The position numbers and the translations under genes are program-made. From assembly GCA_040384325.1 (NCBI GenBank), contig JAZKJL010000006.1:62001-126000 (forward strand): a DNA stretch of 64,000 nt. The letters run 5' to 3'. This document shows, in pieces, positions 52,112 to 61,552 of the stretch (its first letter is position 1; the number at the start of each line of letters is the position of its first letter). The stretch is from JACMLX01 sp040384325 (lineage in GTDB: Bacteria > Gemmatimonadota > Gemmatimonadetes > Gemmatimonadales > Gemmatimonadaceae). The notes beneath the pieces were generated by a model. The model was not told the DNA's origin and ran no database searches. It was given only the letters and a program-made list of their open reading frames with translations.

Positions 52112-54925
52112 TCAGCGTGATCGACTCATGGTGGTCGGCGTGAACGTCAGCGCGCCGTCGCCGATCACGCTGAATGCGGCCCAGAACCGTGCCGGCACGC
52201 CAGCGCGGCGCAGCGAGGTCTGCGCACCATTCATCGCATCCGCCGTCGAGGCACCCGCCGACAACCGCTCGTAGAACCGCTCCATCAGCACGCGTGTCCA
52301 GCGGTCGCTCACCGCCCAGTGGCTCGCGACCACGGTGCGCACGCCGCGAGCGAGCAAGGGTGCCACCAACCCGTCGACGGCGTCGCCGTGCGACCCGAAG
52401 TCACCGGTGGTCCGGCAGCCCGACAGCACCACCATCGACATGCCGGCACTCAGCGTCGCCAGCTCACCGCCCGACACGTAGCCATCGTCGGCGGCGTCGG
52501 GACGCAGGATCAGGTAGTTCGCGCCCAGCGCCTGGTCGCTGGTGAGCGCGTGCGCGGCGGCGTGCAGCACCGAGTACGCGCCGCGCGCCTCACGCTTGAG
52601 CGCCGTCTCCGATGCGGCAGGACCGGTCAGCGCCATCGACCCCACGCCCCATGCCGCAGCCGCGCGCGCCTCGTCACCGGCCGCCGGAAGCGGCGCCAGC
52701 GGATTGCCGCGATCGCTGCGCTCGAGCATCAGGTCCAGCGATTGCGGCAGCGCGTTCGCCACCTCGGTGTCGCCGGCACCCATCGCCAGCACGCGGCCCG
52801 GTACTTGTCGTGGTTCGGCCGCATACGTCAGCGCCATCGACACCGACGGCGAGATCGTGACCACCGCGCGGTCGCCAAGCACACCGTTGCCGAACGGCAG
52901 CGCCTGGAACGGCACGCGATACAGCGGACCGTGCGGCACGATCACCAGGCGTCGGATGCTGTTTGGCAGTGAGCGCAGCGCACTCGCGAGCACCGACGTT
53001 GCCACGCGTCGGCCGGCACCTACGCCCGGTTCACCGCTTTCCAGCAATGCCAGCCAGCGCACGATGTCGCGATCCAGCGAATCGAGCGTCGCCAGCGTGA
53101 AGCCTCGGGCCGCAGTGCGCGTGATCAGCATCAGCGACGTGCGCGCGCCAGAGCGACCGCCGGCGTAGACCAGCAGCGCCGTGTTCGGCTTCAGCGCCTT
53201 CTGCACGTCGGCCAGCACCGTGGCGCTGGCACGCACGCGACGCCGCGCGGCGGTGATGTCCGCCAGGCTGGTGTCCGACTCGTTCGCCAGCGTGCCCGAG
53301 ATCAGCGCCCGTGCACGGGAACGCTCGGTGACGCGGAACACCGTCGGCAGCCAGCGTGGCGACTGCACGAAGGCCGCCATCGCCTGGTCCACGTTGCCGT
53401 TGGTGGCGCCCCAGTAATCCGGCGATCCCACCACCCGTCGCAATCCCGACAGCGCCAGCGTGTCACGCACCGCATCCAGTCGGCGGCTCGACTCGTCGAT
53501 CAGCGCGGCGGCGCGCGCGGAATCGCCGGAGTTCAGCCAGGCCAGTGCCAGCGAGCCGTCGATGTTGTGGAGGTACAGGTCCTGCGCGTTCACGTAGCGC
53601 GTGCGCACGTCCGTCAGCAGGGCGATGGCGCGCTGGCTGTCGCCGCGTCGCTGTGCCAGCATGCCGCGGTACTCCTGCAGTTGCGCGCGCCACGGCGCAC
53701 CGAGTTGCTCGATGATCGGGGCCGCCGCGTCCAGCAGCCGGCTGCATTCGTCCAGCTGGTTGCGTCGCAGCGCGATGTCGGCCAGCAGGTACACGGAGCG
53801 CAGGCGCGCGCTGGTATAGTTGAGTGAGTCGGCGAGGCTGCGAATGCGCTGCACCATGCTGTCGGCACCGGCCAGGTCGCGCACCCGGATGCGCGACTGC
53901 GCCCGCTCCAGCTGCGCATTCATCGACCCGATGTAGTCACCGGTGGCCTCGAACAGCGTCGCGGCCCGCGCCAGCGCGGTGCTGGCGGTGCTCGCGTCAC
54001 CCACGTCGCGTGCCGAGGCCGCGACGCCCAGCAGCGCCCACGCTTCCACATTGCGGTCGCCGATCCGCTGCGACACACGGATCGCGTCGGTGTACCAGCG
54101 ACGCGCTTCCTGCACGTAGCCGAGCGTGCGCTGCGAGTAGCCGTGCCACTGCAGCGCCGCCGCCAGCGTCGGGTCGTCGTGCGCGTCGCGCGCCGTGGCC
54201 TCCGATCGGCGCAGCCAGCGCACACCCGACGGCATGTCACCGGCGCCGATGTAGTTGGTGGCCACGCCCAGCTCGCAGTTGGCTGCGATCGACGGCAGGC
54301 CGTACGCCTTCGCCAGGCTGATCGCCGGTTCGGCGTATTCCAGCATGCGCGCCGGTTCGGTGGCGGCGCGCAGGCAGCCCACCCGCGCCTGCATCGACGT
54401 GTCGCCGGGGGCGGTCAGTGCCAGCACGGCGTCCAGCGCCCCGGGCGGGATGCGGCGCGTCACCCGGCGCTGGTGCCCCGCCTGCAGGTACAGCACCTCC
54501 GCCACCTCGGCCACGGGCAGGCCGGCCGTGTCTGCGACCAGCGCCCGCACCAGCGTGTCCACGCCGGTGAACTCGCCCCGCGTCAGGCGGATCGCGATCC
54601 GCTCGCGCGCCACTGCCGATCGCCACACGGGGGTGGTCGCGACGCGCGCGGCGCTGTCCACCCACGCCTGTCCGTCGGCGTAGCGGACGTCGAAGCGCGC
54701 CAGTTGGGCGAGACCGAGTCGCGGCGCGGGAGACGAGGGTGCGGCCGCAGCCCAGGCGCGCCACTCGGCCTGGGTCGCCTGCACGCGGTCGGTCGTCTTG
54801 GCGCGCAGCGCCAACACGGGCAGCATGCGCGGGGGCAGGGAGTCGAGCGTGCGCCCAGCGGATGGCTGGGCAGCCATGCCGATCGGGAGCAGCGTCGCGC
54901 CGACGAGTTGGGAAAACTTTCGCAT
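52112..54925 (-). CDS. secreted TPR-CHAT (caspase-like) protein
   Basis: 937 residues from the ATG at 54925, which begins a signal-like N-terminus (RKFSQLVGATLLPIGMAAQ). About residues 40-560 are helical TPR-type repeats (for example YGLPSIAANCELGVATNYIGAG, LGYVQEARRWYTDAIRVSQ). The last 300 residues are a CHAT domain, the caspase/separase-like cysteine-protease fold: LVIVPHGPLYRVPFQALP, the catalytic His in LHAAAHALT, the catalytic Cys in VVLSGCRTT, and ARGVRTVVASHWAV with RFWAAFSVIGDG at the end. Both catalytic residues are present. It is convergent with the sigma/anti-sigma genes. Target unknown. Confidence 0.85.
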   Translation of the reverse strand: MRKFSQLVGATLLPIGMAAQPSAGRTLDSLPPRMLPVLALRAKTTDRVQATQAEWRAWAAAAPSSPAPRLGLAQLARFDVRYADGQAWVDSAARVATTPVWRSAVARERIAIRLTRGEFTGVDTLVRALVADTAGLPVAEVAEVLYLQAGHQRRVTRRIPPGALDAVLALTAPGDTSMQARVGCLRAATEPARMLEYAEPAISLAKAYGLPSIAANCELGVATNYIGAGDMPSGVRWLRRSEATARDAHDDPTLAAALQWHGYSQRTLGYVQEARRWYTDAIRVSQRIGDRNVEAWALLGVAASARDVGDASTASTALARAATLFEATGDYIGSMNAQLERAQSRIRVRDLAGADSMVQRIRSLADSLNYTSARLRSVYLLADIALRRNQLDECSRLLDAAAPIIEQLGAPWRAQLQEYRGMLAQRRGDSQRAIALLTDVRTRYVNAQDLYLHNIDGSLALAWLNSGDSARAAALIDESSRRLDAVRDTLALSGLRRVVGSPDYWGATNGNVDQAMAAFVQSPRWLPTVFRVTERSRARALISGTLANESDTSLADITAARRRVRASATVLADVQKALKPNTALLVYAGGRSGARTSLMLITRTAARGFTLATLDSLDRDIVRWLALLESGEPGVGAGRRVATSVLASALRSLPNSIRRLVIVPHGPLYRVPFQALPFGNGVLGDRAVVTISPSVSMALTYAAEPRQVPGRVLAMGAGDTEVANALPQSLDLMLERSDRGNPLAPLPAAGDEARAAAAWGVGSMALTGPAASETALKREARGAYSVLHAAAHALTSDQALGANYLILRPDAADDGYVSGGELATLSAGMSMVVLSGCRTTGDFGSHGDAVDGLVAPLLARGVRTVVASHWAVSDRWTRVLMERFYERLSAGASTADAMNGAQTSLRRAGVPARFWAAFSVIGDGALTFTPTTMSRSR

Positions 54926-55182
54926 GTGAGCCTGAAGATATTCCAGTTCGCGGGTTCCCCACCACCCGCCCGTCCGCGAGCGACACAGCGACACCTGTGC
55001 ACCTCCGACCGGTCACCTATCGTCACGAACCTCCCGACGGATGAATCTGCCGCAAGGGGGATGCCTGCTCAGTCTGCCGGGGGCGAGATTGCCTGCAGCC
55101 TCGTGTGAACGGGTCGCGCTCGACGCGATTCGTTCGCACCGCTCCCCCATTCGAACCGCCCCCGGCGCCGTGGTCGCCACCG

Positions 55183-55590
55183 ATGCACCGTCAACTCGCC
55201 CCCATCCTGCTCCTCGTCTGTGCCACCGCCTGCTCACCGGCCGGTGACGGAGCCGCCGTACCCCGCGGCAAGCAGGGCCTGACCGTGGCTCTCGCCTCGC
55301 CGATCGGCTACGTGAAGGCGAGCGACCGGCGCATCGCCTGGCATCCGGCCACCGATGCCTCGCGGTACGAGGTGGTGCTCTCCGACTCCGTCGAGACGCC
55401 GATCTTCACCGCCGTCACGCCCGATACGCAGGTCGTGCTGCCCGACGACTTCACATACTCGCTCTCGCAGAACTATCGCTGGTACGTGACCGCCTACCGC
55501 GATCGGGATTCCACGGCGTGGCGCTCACCGATCGCCATCTTCCGTCTCGAGGGCGAGGGACGGCGCATGCCGCCGCTGCCGAAGCCGTAG
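55183..55590 (+). CDS. lipoprotein with FN3-like domain
   Basis: 135 residues from the ATG at 55183. The signal ends in the lipobox ATAC. The mature part is one beta-sandwich (RIAWHPATDASRYEVVLSDS, then LSQNYRWYVTAYRDRDSTAW) with the same order of strands as the outside domain of the anti-sigma-like protein at 51281. It is divergent from the CHAT gene across a 257-bp gap that shows no other gene. Probably part of the same system; function unknown. Confidence 0.65.
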   Translation: MHRQLAPILLLVCATACSPAGDGAAVPRGKQGLTVALASPIGYVKASDRRIAWHPATDASRYEVVLSDSVETPIFTAVTPDTQVVLPDDFTYSLSQNYRWYVTAYRDRDSTAWRSPIAIFRLEGEGRRMPPLPKP

Positions 55591-55693
55591 TGTCGCATCC
55601 GTCTTGCATCGTCGATTGCACTCCACCCATCGCCAGCGACGCGTGCTTCGCGACGCCGGCCGGGATCATCACTCGTTCCATCTGCGAGACCCT

Positions 55694-57451
55694 GTGAAGA
55701 CAATCGGCGTGGTGTGCAGCACAATCGTGTTTCTGGCGTCGTGTACGCCGCCGCGTCCTCCCGCACCCGATGAGTCACTGGAGCGGGCGCGAATCGCGGG
55801 CGAGGCAGTGCGCACCGCGCCTCGCCGCCCGCCGCCGTGGCGCTGCGAGCCGAACATTCCGTCGCCGCTTCCATCACCCGCCACCCGTGCCGAGCGCACC
55901 GGCTACTGCGAGACCACGCCGTACGAGGAAGCGATGGCATTCCTCGACACGATCCGCGCCAAGGCGGCGCCGAATCGCGTGATGCGCGTCACGCGTCTCG
56001 GTGCCTCGCCACGCGGTCGCCCGTTGCTGGCCGTCACCGCCTGCGCCCGCAGTGCGCGCGCCGACGAGAGTTGTGACGCCGTGATGGCCGCGCCGCGTCG
56101 CCGTCCGGTGGTGCTGCTGCAGGCCAACATCCACGCCGGTGAAGTGGAAGGGAAAGAGGCGGTGCTGGCGTTGCTGCGCACGCTGGTCACCGACGCACGC
56201 CCCAACCTCCTCGACAGCCTGACGCTGATCGTGATCCCGATGTACAACGCCGATGGCAACGAGGCCCTCGGTCCGCAGGCGCGGAACCGCGGCGCGCAGC
56301 TCGGTCCCGCCGTCATCGGCGAACGCGCCAACGGCGATGGGCTCGACCTCAATCGCGACTACATCAAGGCTGAAGCACCCGAGACCCGCGCCATGCTGCC
56401 GCTGCTCACCAACGGCGGCGTGGACATGTTCGTGGACCTGCACACCACCAACGGCAGCTATCACGGCTACCGCCTCACCTGGTCGCCGTCGCTGCATCCC
56501 GGCGCGCCACTGGCCGCGTTCACCGGTGACACGCTGCTCTCCGGCGTGCGCAGCCGCCTCCAGCGCGCCGGCGTGGAGACGTACGCCTACGGCAACTTCA
56601 GCAACTCGTTCGCCCGAGAGGTCACGCTCGACGCGCAGAAGGAAGGCTGGTTCACCTACGACTCGCGCCCGCGCTTCGGCTCCAACTACTTCGGGCTCAC
56701 CGGCGGCATCTCGGTGCTCAGCGAGGCGTACTCGCACGATCCGTTCGACGTCCGCGTGCGGAGCACCGCCGCCTTCCTGCGCGAGCTGCTCACCACCGTC
56801 TCCACCGATCCCACCATCCTCGCTCGCGTCACCGCCACCCGACGCGCGCTCGCCTCCGGCGTCGCACCGAAGAGCCTCGTGTTGCAGACGCGGCTCACCG
56901 CCCGCCCGCTGCGGGACCGCGTGCTGGTGGAAGCGCTGGAGGCCGACCCGGACAGCCTCGCCACCGAGCCCGGTGTGCCGCGTGGCATCCGCCGCACCGG
57001 GCGCATCACCCCGCAGCTGATGGATGTGCGCGACCGGTTCGATGCCACTCGCGTCGCCACCGTGCCCCCCGGTGGCTGGCTGATCGAGGCCAGCGACACC
57101 GCCCTCAGCACGTTGCTGGCGCGGCACGGCGTGCAGGTGCGGCCACGGCTCGGCACCGCCGCCGTGGTCAGCGTCGAGCGCTTCCAGCTCGACTCGGTGG
57201 AGCGCACCGCGCGTGCGTTCCAGGGGCATCGCGAAGTGAACGTCCTCGGTCGCTGGGTGCCGCTGCGCATGCGTCCCCCGGCCGGCTGGCGGTGGGTGCC
57301 CGCCACGCAGCCCCAACTGCTGGTGGCGGCGCAGATACTGGAGCCGCAGTCCAACGACGGTGCCACCACCTGGAACCTGTTCGACGCGCGCCTGCTGATG
57401 GGGAAGTACCACCCGGTGCTGCGGGTCCTGACGCGCATCCCGGCGCGCTGA
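55694..57451 (+). CDS. M14-family zinc carboxypeptidase lipoprotein
   Basis: 585 residues from the GTG at 55694, giving a lipoprotein signal with the lipobox FLASC. M14 marks: zinc ligands in ANIHAGEVEGKEAV (HxxE) and VDLHTTNGSYH, the arginine region LDLNRDYIKAEAPETRAM, and a candidate general base in ISVLSEAYSHDPF. The C-terminal 200 residues are an extra domain (LVLQTRLTARPLRDRVLVEA...) seen in large secreted M14 proteins. It would remove C-terminal residues from peptides outside the cytoplasm. Confidence 0.82.
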   Translation: MKTIGVVCSTIVFLASCTPPRPPAPDESLERARIAGEAVRTAPRRPPPWRCEPNIPSPLPSPATRAERTGYCETTPYEEAMAFLDTIRAKAAPNRVMRVTRLGASPRGRPLLAVTACARSARADESCDAVMAAPRRRPVVLLQANIHAGEVEGKEAVLALLRTLVTDARPNLLDSLTLIVIPMYNADGNEALGPQARNRGAQLGPAVIGERANGDGLDLNRDYIKAEAPETRAMLPLLTNGGVDMFVDLHTTNGSYHGYRLTWSPSLHPGAPLAAFTGDTLLSGVRSRLQRAGVETYAYGNFSNSFAREVTLDAQKEGWFTYDSRPRFGSNYFGLTGGISVLSEAYSHDPFDVRVRSTAAFLRELLTTVSTDPTILARVTATRRALASGVAPKSLVLQTRLTARPLRDRVLVEALEADPDSLATEPGVPRGIRRTGRITPQLMDVRDRFDATRVATVPPGGWLIEASDTALSTLLARHGVQVRPRLGTAAVVSVERFQLDSVERTARAFQGHREVNVLGRWVPLRMRPPAGWRWVPATQPQLLVAAQILEPQSNDGATTWNLFDARLLMGKYHPVLRVLTRIPAR

Positions 57452-57571
57452 GGCCTGCACCCGCCGCGCGCAACTCCTTTCGGTCGGAAGTTCCCCGAGC
57501 CCGCGGCTATATTTCCGCGCTTGGCGTCCCGCAGGCTGCGGTGGCGCGCTCACCTGCCTCCTTGCGTGCTG

Positions 57572-58513
57572 ATGCTGCGTAACGCGCTCCTGTACCTGTC
57601 CAACCAGCAGGGCATCTTCAACTTCGTGCGCCACAACGGCATCGCCAAGTCGTTTGCTTCCCGCTTCGTGGCCGGCGAGTCGGTGACCACCGCGATCGAG
57701 GCGGTGCGCGGACTCAACGCCAAGGGCATCACGGCTTCGCTCGACCTGCTCGGCGAAAGCACCACCAACGAGAAAGAAGCCTACGCGTCGCAGCGGGAGT
57801 ACCTGCAGCTGCTGGACCTCATCCAGCGTGAGAAGCTGAACGCCAACGTGTCGGTGAAGCTGACCGCGATGGGCATGGACATCTCGGACGAGCTCTGCGT
57901 GAAGGTCACTCGCGAGATCCTCGAGCGTGCCAGGCAATACGGCAACTTCGTGCGGCTCGACATGGAGTCCAGCGCCTACACGCAGAAGACACTCGATCTC
58001 TTCGAGCAGCACTTCTATCCCGACTTCCGCGCCAACGTCGGCATCGTGCTGCAGAGCTACCTGTACCGCACCGAGGCCGACGTGAAGCGTGCCAACGAAC
58101 TCGGCGCGCGCGTCCGCATCTGCAAGGGCGCGTACAAGGAGCCGGCCGAGGTGGCCTTCCCGGAGAAGGCCGACGTGGATCGCAACTACGTCACCGCCAT
58201 GCATCACCTGATGGAGCACGGCAACTATCCCGGCATCGCCACCCACGACGAAGTGATCATCGCCGAGGCGAAGCGGTTCGCGAAGGAGAAGGGCATCGCC
58301 AGCGATCGCTTCGAGTTCCAGATGCTCTACGGCGTGCGGCGGGACCTGCAGGAAGGCCTGGTTCGTGACGGCTACCGCGTGCGATGCTACGTGCCATTCG
58401 GCACGCAGTGGTATCCGTACCTGATGCGCCGCCTCGCCGAGCGTCCCGCCAACGTGGCCTTCATGGCGGGCAACGTGGTGAAGGAAATGATCGGTGGACG
58501 CAAGTCTGCATGA
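57572..58513 (+). CDS. proline dehydrogenase
   Basis: 313 residues from the ATG at 57572. A one-domain PRODH TIM barrel: SLDLLGESTTNEKEA, NVSVKLTAMGMDI, FVRLDMESSAYTQKTLDLF, RVRICKGAYKEP, IATHDEVII and FEFQMLYGVRRDLQ, RVYVPFG-like RCYVPFGTQWYPYLMRRLAERP. It oxidises proline to pyrroline-5-carboxylate with FAD. It resembles monofunctional enzymes of Deinococcus/Bacillus type, not the large PutA fusion. Confidence 0.9.
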   Translation: MLRNALLYLSNQQGIFNFVRHNGIAKSFASRFVAGESVTTAIEAVRGLNAKGITASLDLLGESTTNEKEAYASQREYLQLLDLIQREKLNANVSVKLTAMGMDISDELCVKVTREILERARQYGNFVRLDMESSAYTQKTLDLFEQHFYPDFRANVGIVLQSYLYRTEADVKRANELGARVRICKGAYKEPAEVAFPEKADVDRNYVTAMHHLMEHGNYPGIATHDEVIIAEAKRFAKEKGIASDRFEFQMLYGVRRDLQEGLVRDGYRVRCYVPFGTQWYPYLMRRLAERPANVAFMAGNVVKEMIGGRKSA

Positions 58514-58540
58514 TGCCGTCGTGACCGGCGCTGGTGCAGG

Positions 58541-58960
58541 GTGAGTAGCGGGCAGCACCTGCCGGCGGATCACAGCCTGGGCGACGCGAACACCATCGGT
58601 GGCTACGCTCTCGTCCACGGTCGGCCGGCAGCCTTCGATGGCAGCGACGGATTCGCGTATTCGGTGGAACTGTGCGTCGATCAGGTGAACGACGCCGGCA
58701 CGCTCTGGGGCGCCTATTTGCTGTTCCTGCGCTGGCGGCGGATCGGTGCCGCGGGGGTCGAAGGTCACCTCGAGACCGACTATCTCGCACGCGCCACCAC
58801 ACACGCGGCCGCACGCGAGTTGCTCGGCGCCCTCGCGCTGCAGCAGGTGCGCGAGCACCTCGAGCAGCGCATCGCCGAGACCGCGCCGGCACCCACGCGC
58901 CGCTGGTTCGACGTGATGCGTGACGACGACACTCCGCGCACACAGGATTCGCATGACTGA
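58541..58960 (+). CDS. conserved hypothetical protein
   Basis: 139 residues, GTG start 27 bp after the PRODH stop; its stop overlaps the rsgA start. Features: IGGYALVHGRPAAFDGSDGF, YSVELCVDQVNDAGTLWGAYLLFLRWRRIG and a C-terminal helix. No signal peptide or membrane helix is evident, and I do not recognise the family. Its close coupling to rsgA supports that it is real. Confidence 0.55.
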   Translation: MSSGQHLPADHSLGDANTIGGYALVHGRPAAFDGSDGFAYSVELCVDQVNDAGTLWGAYLLFLRWRRIGAAGVEGHLETDYLARATTHAAARELLGALALQQVREHLEQRIAETAPAPTRRWFDVMRDDDTPRTQDSHD

Positions 58961-60008
58961 GCCGATCGCGCCGGCGCCGGACAGCGCCGGTACCGTGCTC
59001 AGTGGCACGGGCGGTGTGTGGCGCGTGCGCCGCGCCGACGGCTTGGTGGTGGATGCCGCGCTCCGCGGTCGCCTCAAGCGCTACGACGATGCGAAGGGCA
59101 AGCAGGCCCGAGCCGAGAAGGATGGCGGTCGTGCGCGCTCCAGCGTCAAGTCGCGTGCCGACAAGCGCGACGACCGCAACGACGAGAGCGAAGTGCCCAC
59201 GCTCAAGCTGGCCGTCGGCGACGAAGTGCGCATCGAGCTGGATGACGAAGGGGCGCGCTGGGCGATCTCCGAGATTATGCCGCGCCGCTCGCAGCTCGCG
59301 CGTCGTGCGCCGGGCGGTGGCTACGGGCAGCGGATCGTGGCCGCCAACGTGGACCAAGTGCTGGTCGTCTTCGCCGCCGCCAACCCCGAGCCGCATCCGC
59401 GCATGATCGATCGCTTCCTGATCATCGCCGAGGCGAACGACATCGCGGCGCACGTCGTGATCAACAAGTCGGACCTCGTCTCGCCCGAGAGCGTGCGGCT
59501 CCGCTTCGCCGATTACGAACGGGCGGGGTATCCGGTGCATGTCACCAGCACCACCAGCGGCCGCGGGCTGGAGGCGCTGCGCGCTGTGCTCGAGGGGCGC
59601 ACCACCGCGCTCAGCGGCCCCAGTGGTGTCGGCAAGAGCAGCCTGTTGAATGCCATGTTCCACGGCCTCGACCTCCGCGTCGGCGAGATCAGCCAGAGCG
59701 TCAACAAGGGTCGGCACACGACCGTCGGCGCGCTGCTGCACCCGCTGCCGAGCGGTGGCTTCGTGGTCGACACCCCCGGCCTGCGCGAGATCGGCATGTG
59801 GGGGCTCACCGCCGAGCACCTCGACGGGTATTTCCCCGAGTTCCGGCCTTTCTTCGGGCAGTGCCGGTTCGCCGACTGCGTGCACGTGGTGGAGCCGGGC
59901 TGCGCGGTGCGCGAGGCCCTCGCCCGCGACGAGATTTCACCTGTGCGTTACGACACCTACGTGCGGCTGCTCGACGAACTGGCGAACGAAGCCGAGAGCT
60001 GGGCCTGA
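58953..60008 (+). CDS. rsgA: ribosome small-subunit biogenesis GTPase RsgA
   Basis: 351 residues from the ATG at 58953 (overlaps the previous gene). N-terminal OB fold (about 10-110), circularly permuted GTPase with VINKSDL (G4), then GPSGVGKSSLLN (G1), GRHTTVG (G2) and DTPGLREIG (G3), and a C-terminal zinc domain CRFADCVHVVEPGC. The OB fold holds an unusual 40-residue Lys/Arg/Asp-rich loop (about 42-82). RsgA checks late maturation of the 30S subunit. Confidence 0.92.
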   Translation: MTEPIAPAPDSAGTVLSGTGGVWRVRRADGLVVDAALRGRLKRYDDAKGKQARAEKDGGRARSSVKSRADKRDDRNDESEVPTLKLAVGDEVRIELDDEGARWAISEIMPRRSQLARRAPGGGYGQRIVAANVDQVLVVFAAANPEPHPRMIDRFLIIAEANDIAAHVVINKSDLVSPESVRLRFADYERAGYPVHVTSTTSGRGLEALRAVLEGRTTALSGPSGVGKSSLLNAMFHGLDLRVGEISQSVNKGRHTTVGALLHPLPSGGFVVDTPGLREIGMWGLTAEHLDGYFPEFRPFFGQCRFADCVHVVEPGCAVREALARDEISPVRYDTYVRLLDELANEAESWA

Positions 60009-60009
60009 C

Positions 60010-60564
60010 GTGAGCGCGCCCGCGAAGCTCGGCGGCCGCGAGATGCTGGCCTGGGTGGTGGCCGGCGCGCTCGGCCTCGCACTCGTCGGTCGCCTGGCCT
60101 TCGACCGCACCGCCACGCCCCCAGCCGGCGACGACCCCGCCGTCGGCCAGGCGCGCGCCGCCGTCACCAGCCTGATGGTCCGTGACTCCGCCGGCACGCG
60201 CGTGCCGCTGGCACCCACCGGCCGGCCGGCCATCCTGATGGTCAACTCGCGCTCCTGCACCTACTGCCGGGCCGCGCTCTCGGACATCGCGGCCAGGCAG
60301 GGGCGTGACGGTGTCCCGATGCTGCGCGTCGTCACGCTTGAAGGGGAAGCGGCGGGCAGCGCCATGCTCTCCTCGTTCGGCGTGCGCGGCGCGTTCAGCA
60401 CCGGGCCCGACGGCGAGAGTGACCAGGTGCTGCTCACCTTCCGCATCCCCGGCACGCCGATCTTCGCCCGAACGGACAGCGGTGGCCGCATCGTGGAGAC
60501 GGTGCCCGGCTATCCCGGTCCGGCACTGATCGCTGGCTGGATGCCCGTCATGCGCGGACGCTGA
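60010..60564 (+). CDS. membrane-anchored thioredoxin-fold protein
   Basis: 184 residues from the GTG at 60010, one base after the rsgA stop. An N-terminal membrane helix (MLAWVVAGALGLALVGRLAF) is followed by a thioredoxin-like domain with the redox motif CTYC in MVNSRSCTYCRAALSDIAA, then FRIPGTPIFARTDSGGRIV containing the cis-Pro element. It faces the periplasm and probably acts in disulfide reduction or cytochrome maturation. Confidence 0.7.
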   Translation: MSAPAKLGGREMLAWVVAGALGLALVGRLAFDRTATPPAGDDPAVGQARAAVTSLMVRDSAGTRVPLAPTGRPAILMVNSRSCTYCRAALSDIAARQGRDGVPMLRVVTLEGEAAGSAMLSSFGVRGAFSTGPDGESDQVLLTFRIPGTPIFARTDSGGRIVETVPGYPGPALIAGWMPVMRGR

Positions 60565-60589
60565 GTCCGCACTCTCCCGACGCCTCGAC

Positions 60590-61552
60590 ATGCCCCGTCG
60601 TTTCCCGTTCACGTTCGTCGCGATCACGCTGCTCGCCGTCCCGGCCCACGCCCAGACGCTGGCCGACGCGCGCACCTGTGAGCGGGCGATCATGGGCAGC
60701 GCCACCGATCGCGTCGCGATGCAGCGCATGGCCGCCGGCAGCACCTCCACGCGGCATTTCGCCGCCGGGTGCCTCAGCGTCACCACGGCGCAGTGGGACA
60801 GCGCCGCCAGGCAGTTCGATGCCGCGACCAGCGCCAATCCGCGCAGCAGCGCCGCGTTCCTGTGGGTCGGCAACATCACCGCCCATCGCGCGCGACTCGG
60901 CGACACGCAGACCAAGCTCCGCCTTGCCCCCGCCATCCGCGACGCGTACCAGAAGGCCATCACGCTCGACGGCGCGAACATCGATGCCCGCGAAGGCCTG
61001 ATGCAGTACCTGCTCGCCACGCCGGCGCCGTTGGGTGGCGACAAGGTGAAGGCTGCCGAGCAGGCGACGGCGATCGGGAAAGTCGATCCGTATCGTGGAC
61101 TCGGTGCCGCGCTCGCCGTGGCCTCGGCGAACGGTGACAAGGCGACCGTCGAACGCCTGCTGCTCGGCGCAACGACCACGTACCCCGACAGCGTGATCGG
61201 CTGGGCGAACCTCTCCGCGATGCAGGCCGATGCGGGGCGTCATGCCGACGCCTTCGCCACGATCACACGGTGGCAGGCGCGTCGCACCAATGCGATGTTC
61301 GCGCTGTTCAGCATCGGTCGCACCGCCGCCGTCTCCGGACAGCAACTCCAGCGCGGTGAGCAGGCGTTGCAGCAGTACCTGCGCGGTCGGCGCGGCCCGA
61401 ACGATCCGCCGCTCGCCAACGCCAATTACCGCCTCGGACAGGTTTACGAGAAGCAGGGAAGGAAGGCCGAGGCACGCACGGCGTACCAGACGGCACTCCG
61501 CTCCAATCCGTCGATGCGGGATGCGTCCGTGGCGCTGGAACGCGTGAAATGA
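60590..61552 (+). CDS. secreted TPR-repeat protein
   Basis: 320 residues with a signal peptide (FTFVAITLLAVPAHAQ). The mature part is built of TPR-like helix pairs: AQWDSAARQFDAATSANPRS, AIRDAYQKAITLDGANIDAR, ERLLLGATTTYPDSVIGWAN and NYRLGQVYEKQGRKAEARTAYQTALRSNPS. A scaffold role is likely, partner unknown. It overlaps the next gene by 4 bp. Confidence 0.75.
   Translation: MPRRFPFTFVAITLLAVPAHAQTLADARTCERAIMGSATDRVAMQRMAAGSTSTRHFAAGCLSVTTAQWDSAARQFDAATSANPRSSAAFLWVGNITAHRARLGDTQTKLRLAPAIRDAYQKAITLDGANIDAREGLMQYLLATPAPLGGDKVKAAEQATAIGKVDPYRGLGAALAVASANGDKATVERLLLGATTTYPDSVIGWANLSAMQADAGRHADAFATITRWQARRTNAMFALFSIGRTAAVSGQQLQRGEQALQQYLRGRRGPNDPPLANANYRLGQVYEKQGRKAEARTAYQTALRSNPSMRDASVALERVK

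Noticed and set aside
55874..59077. 1067-codon open frame on the minus strand
   Set aside because: It runs antisense through the M14 peptidase, PRODH and the following genes, whose plus-strand proteins have clear motifs; its own translation is His/Arg-rich without any domain.
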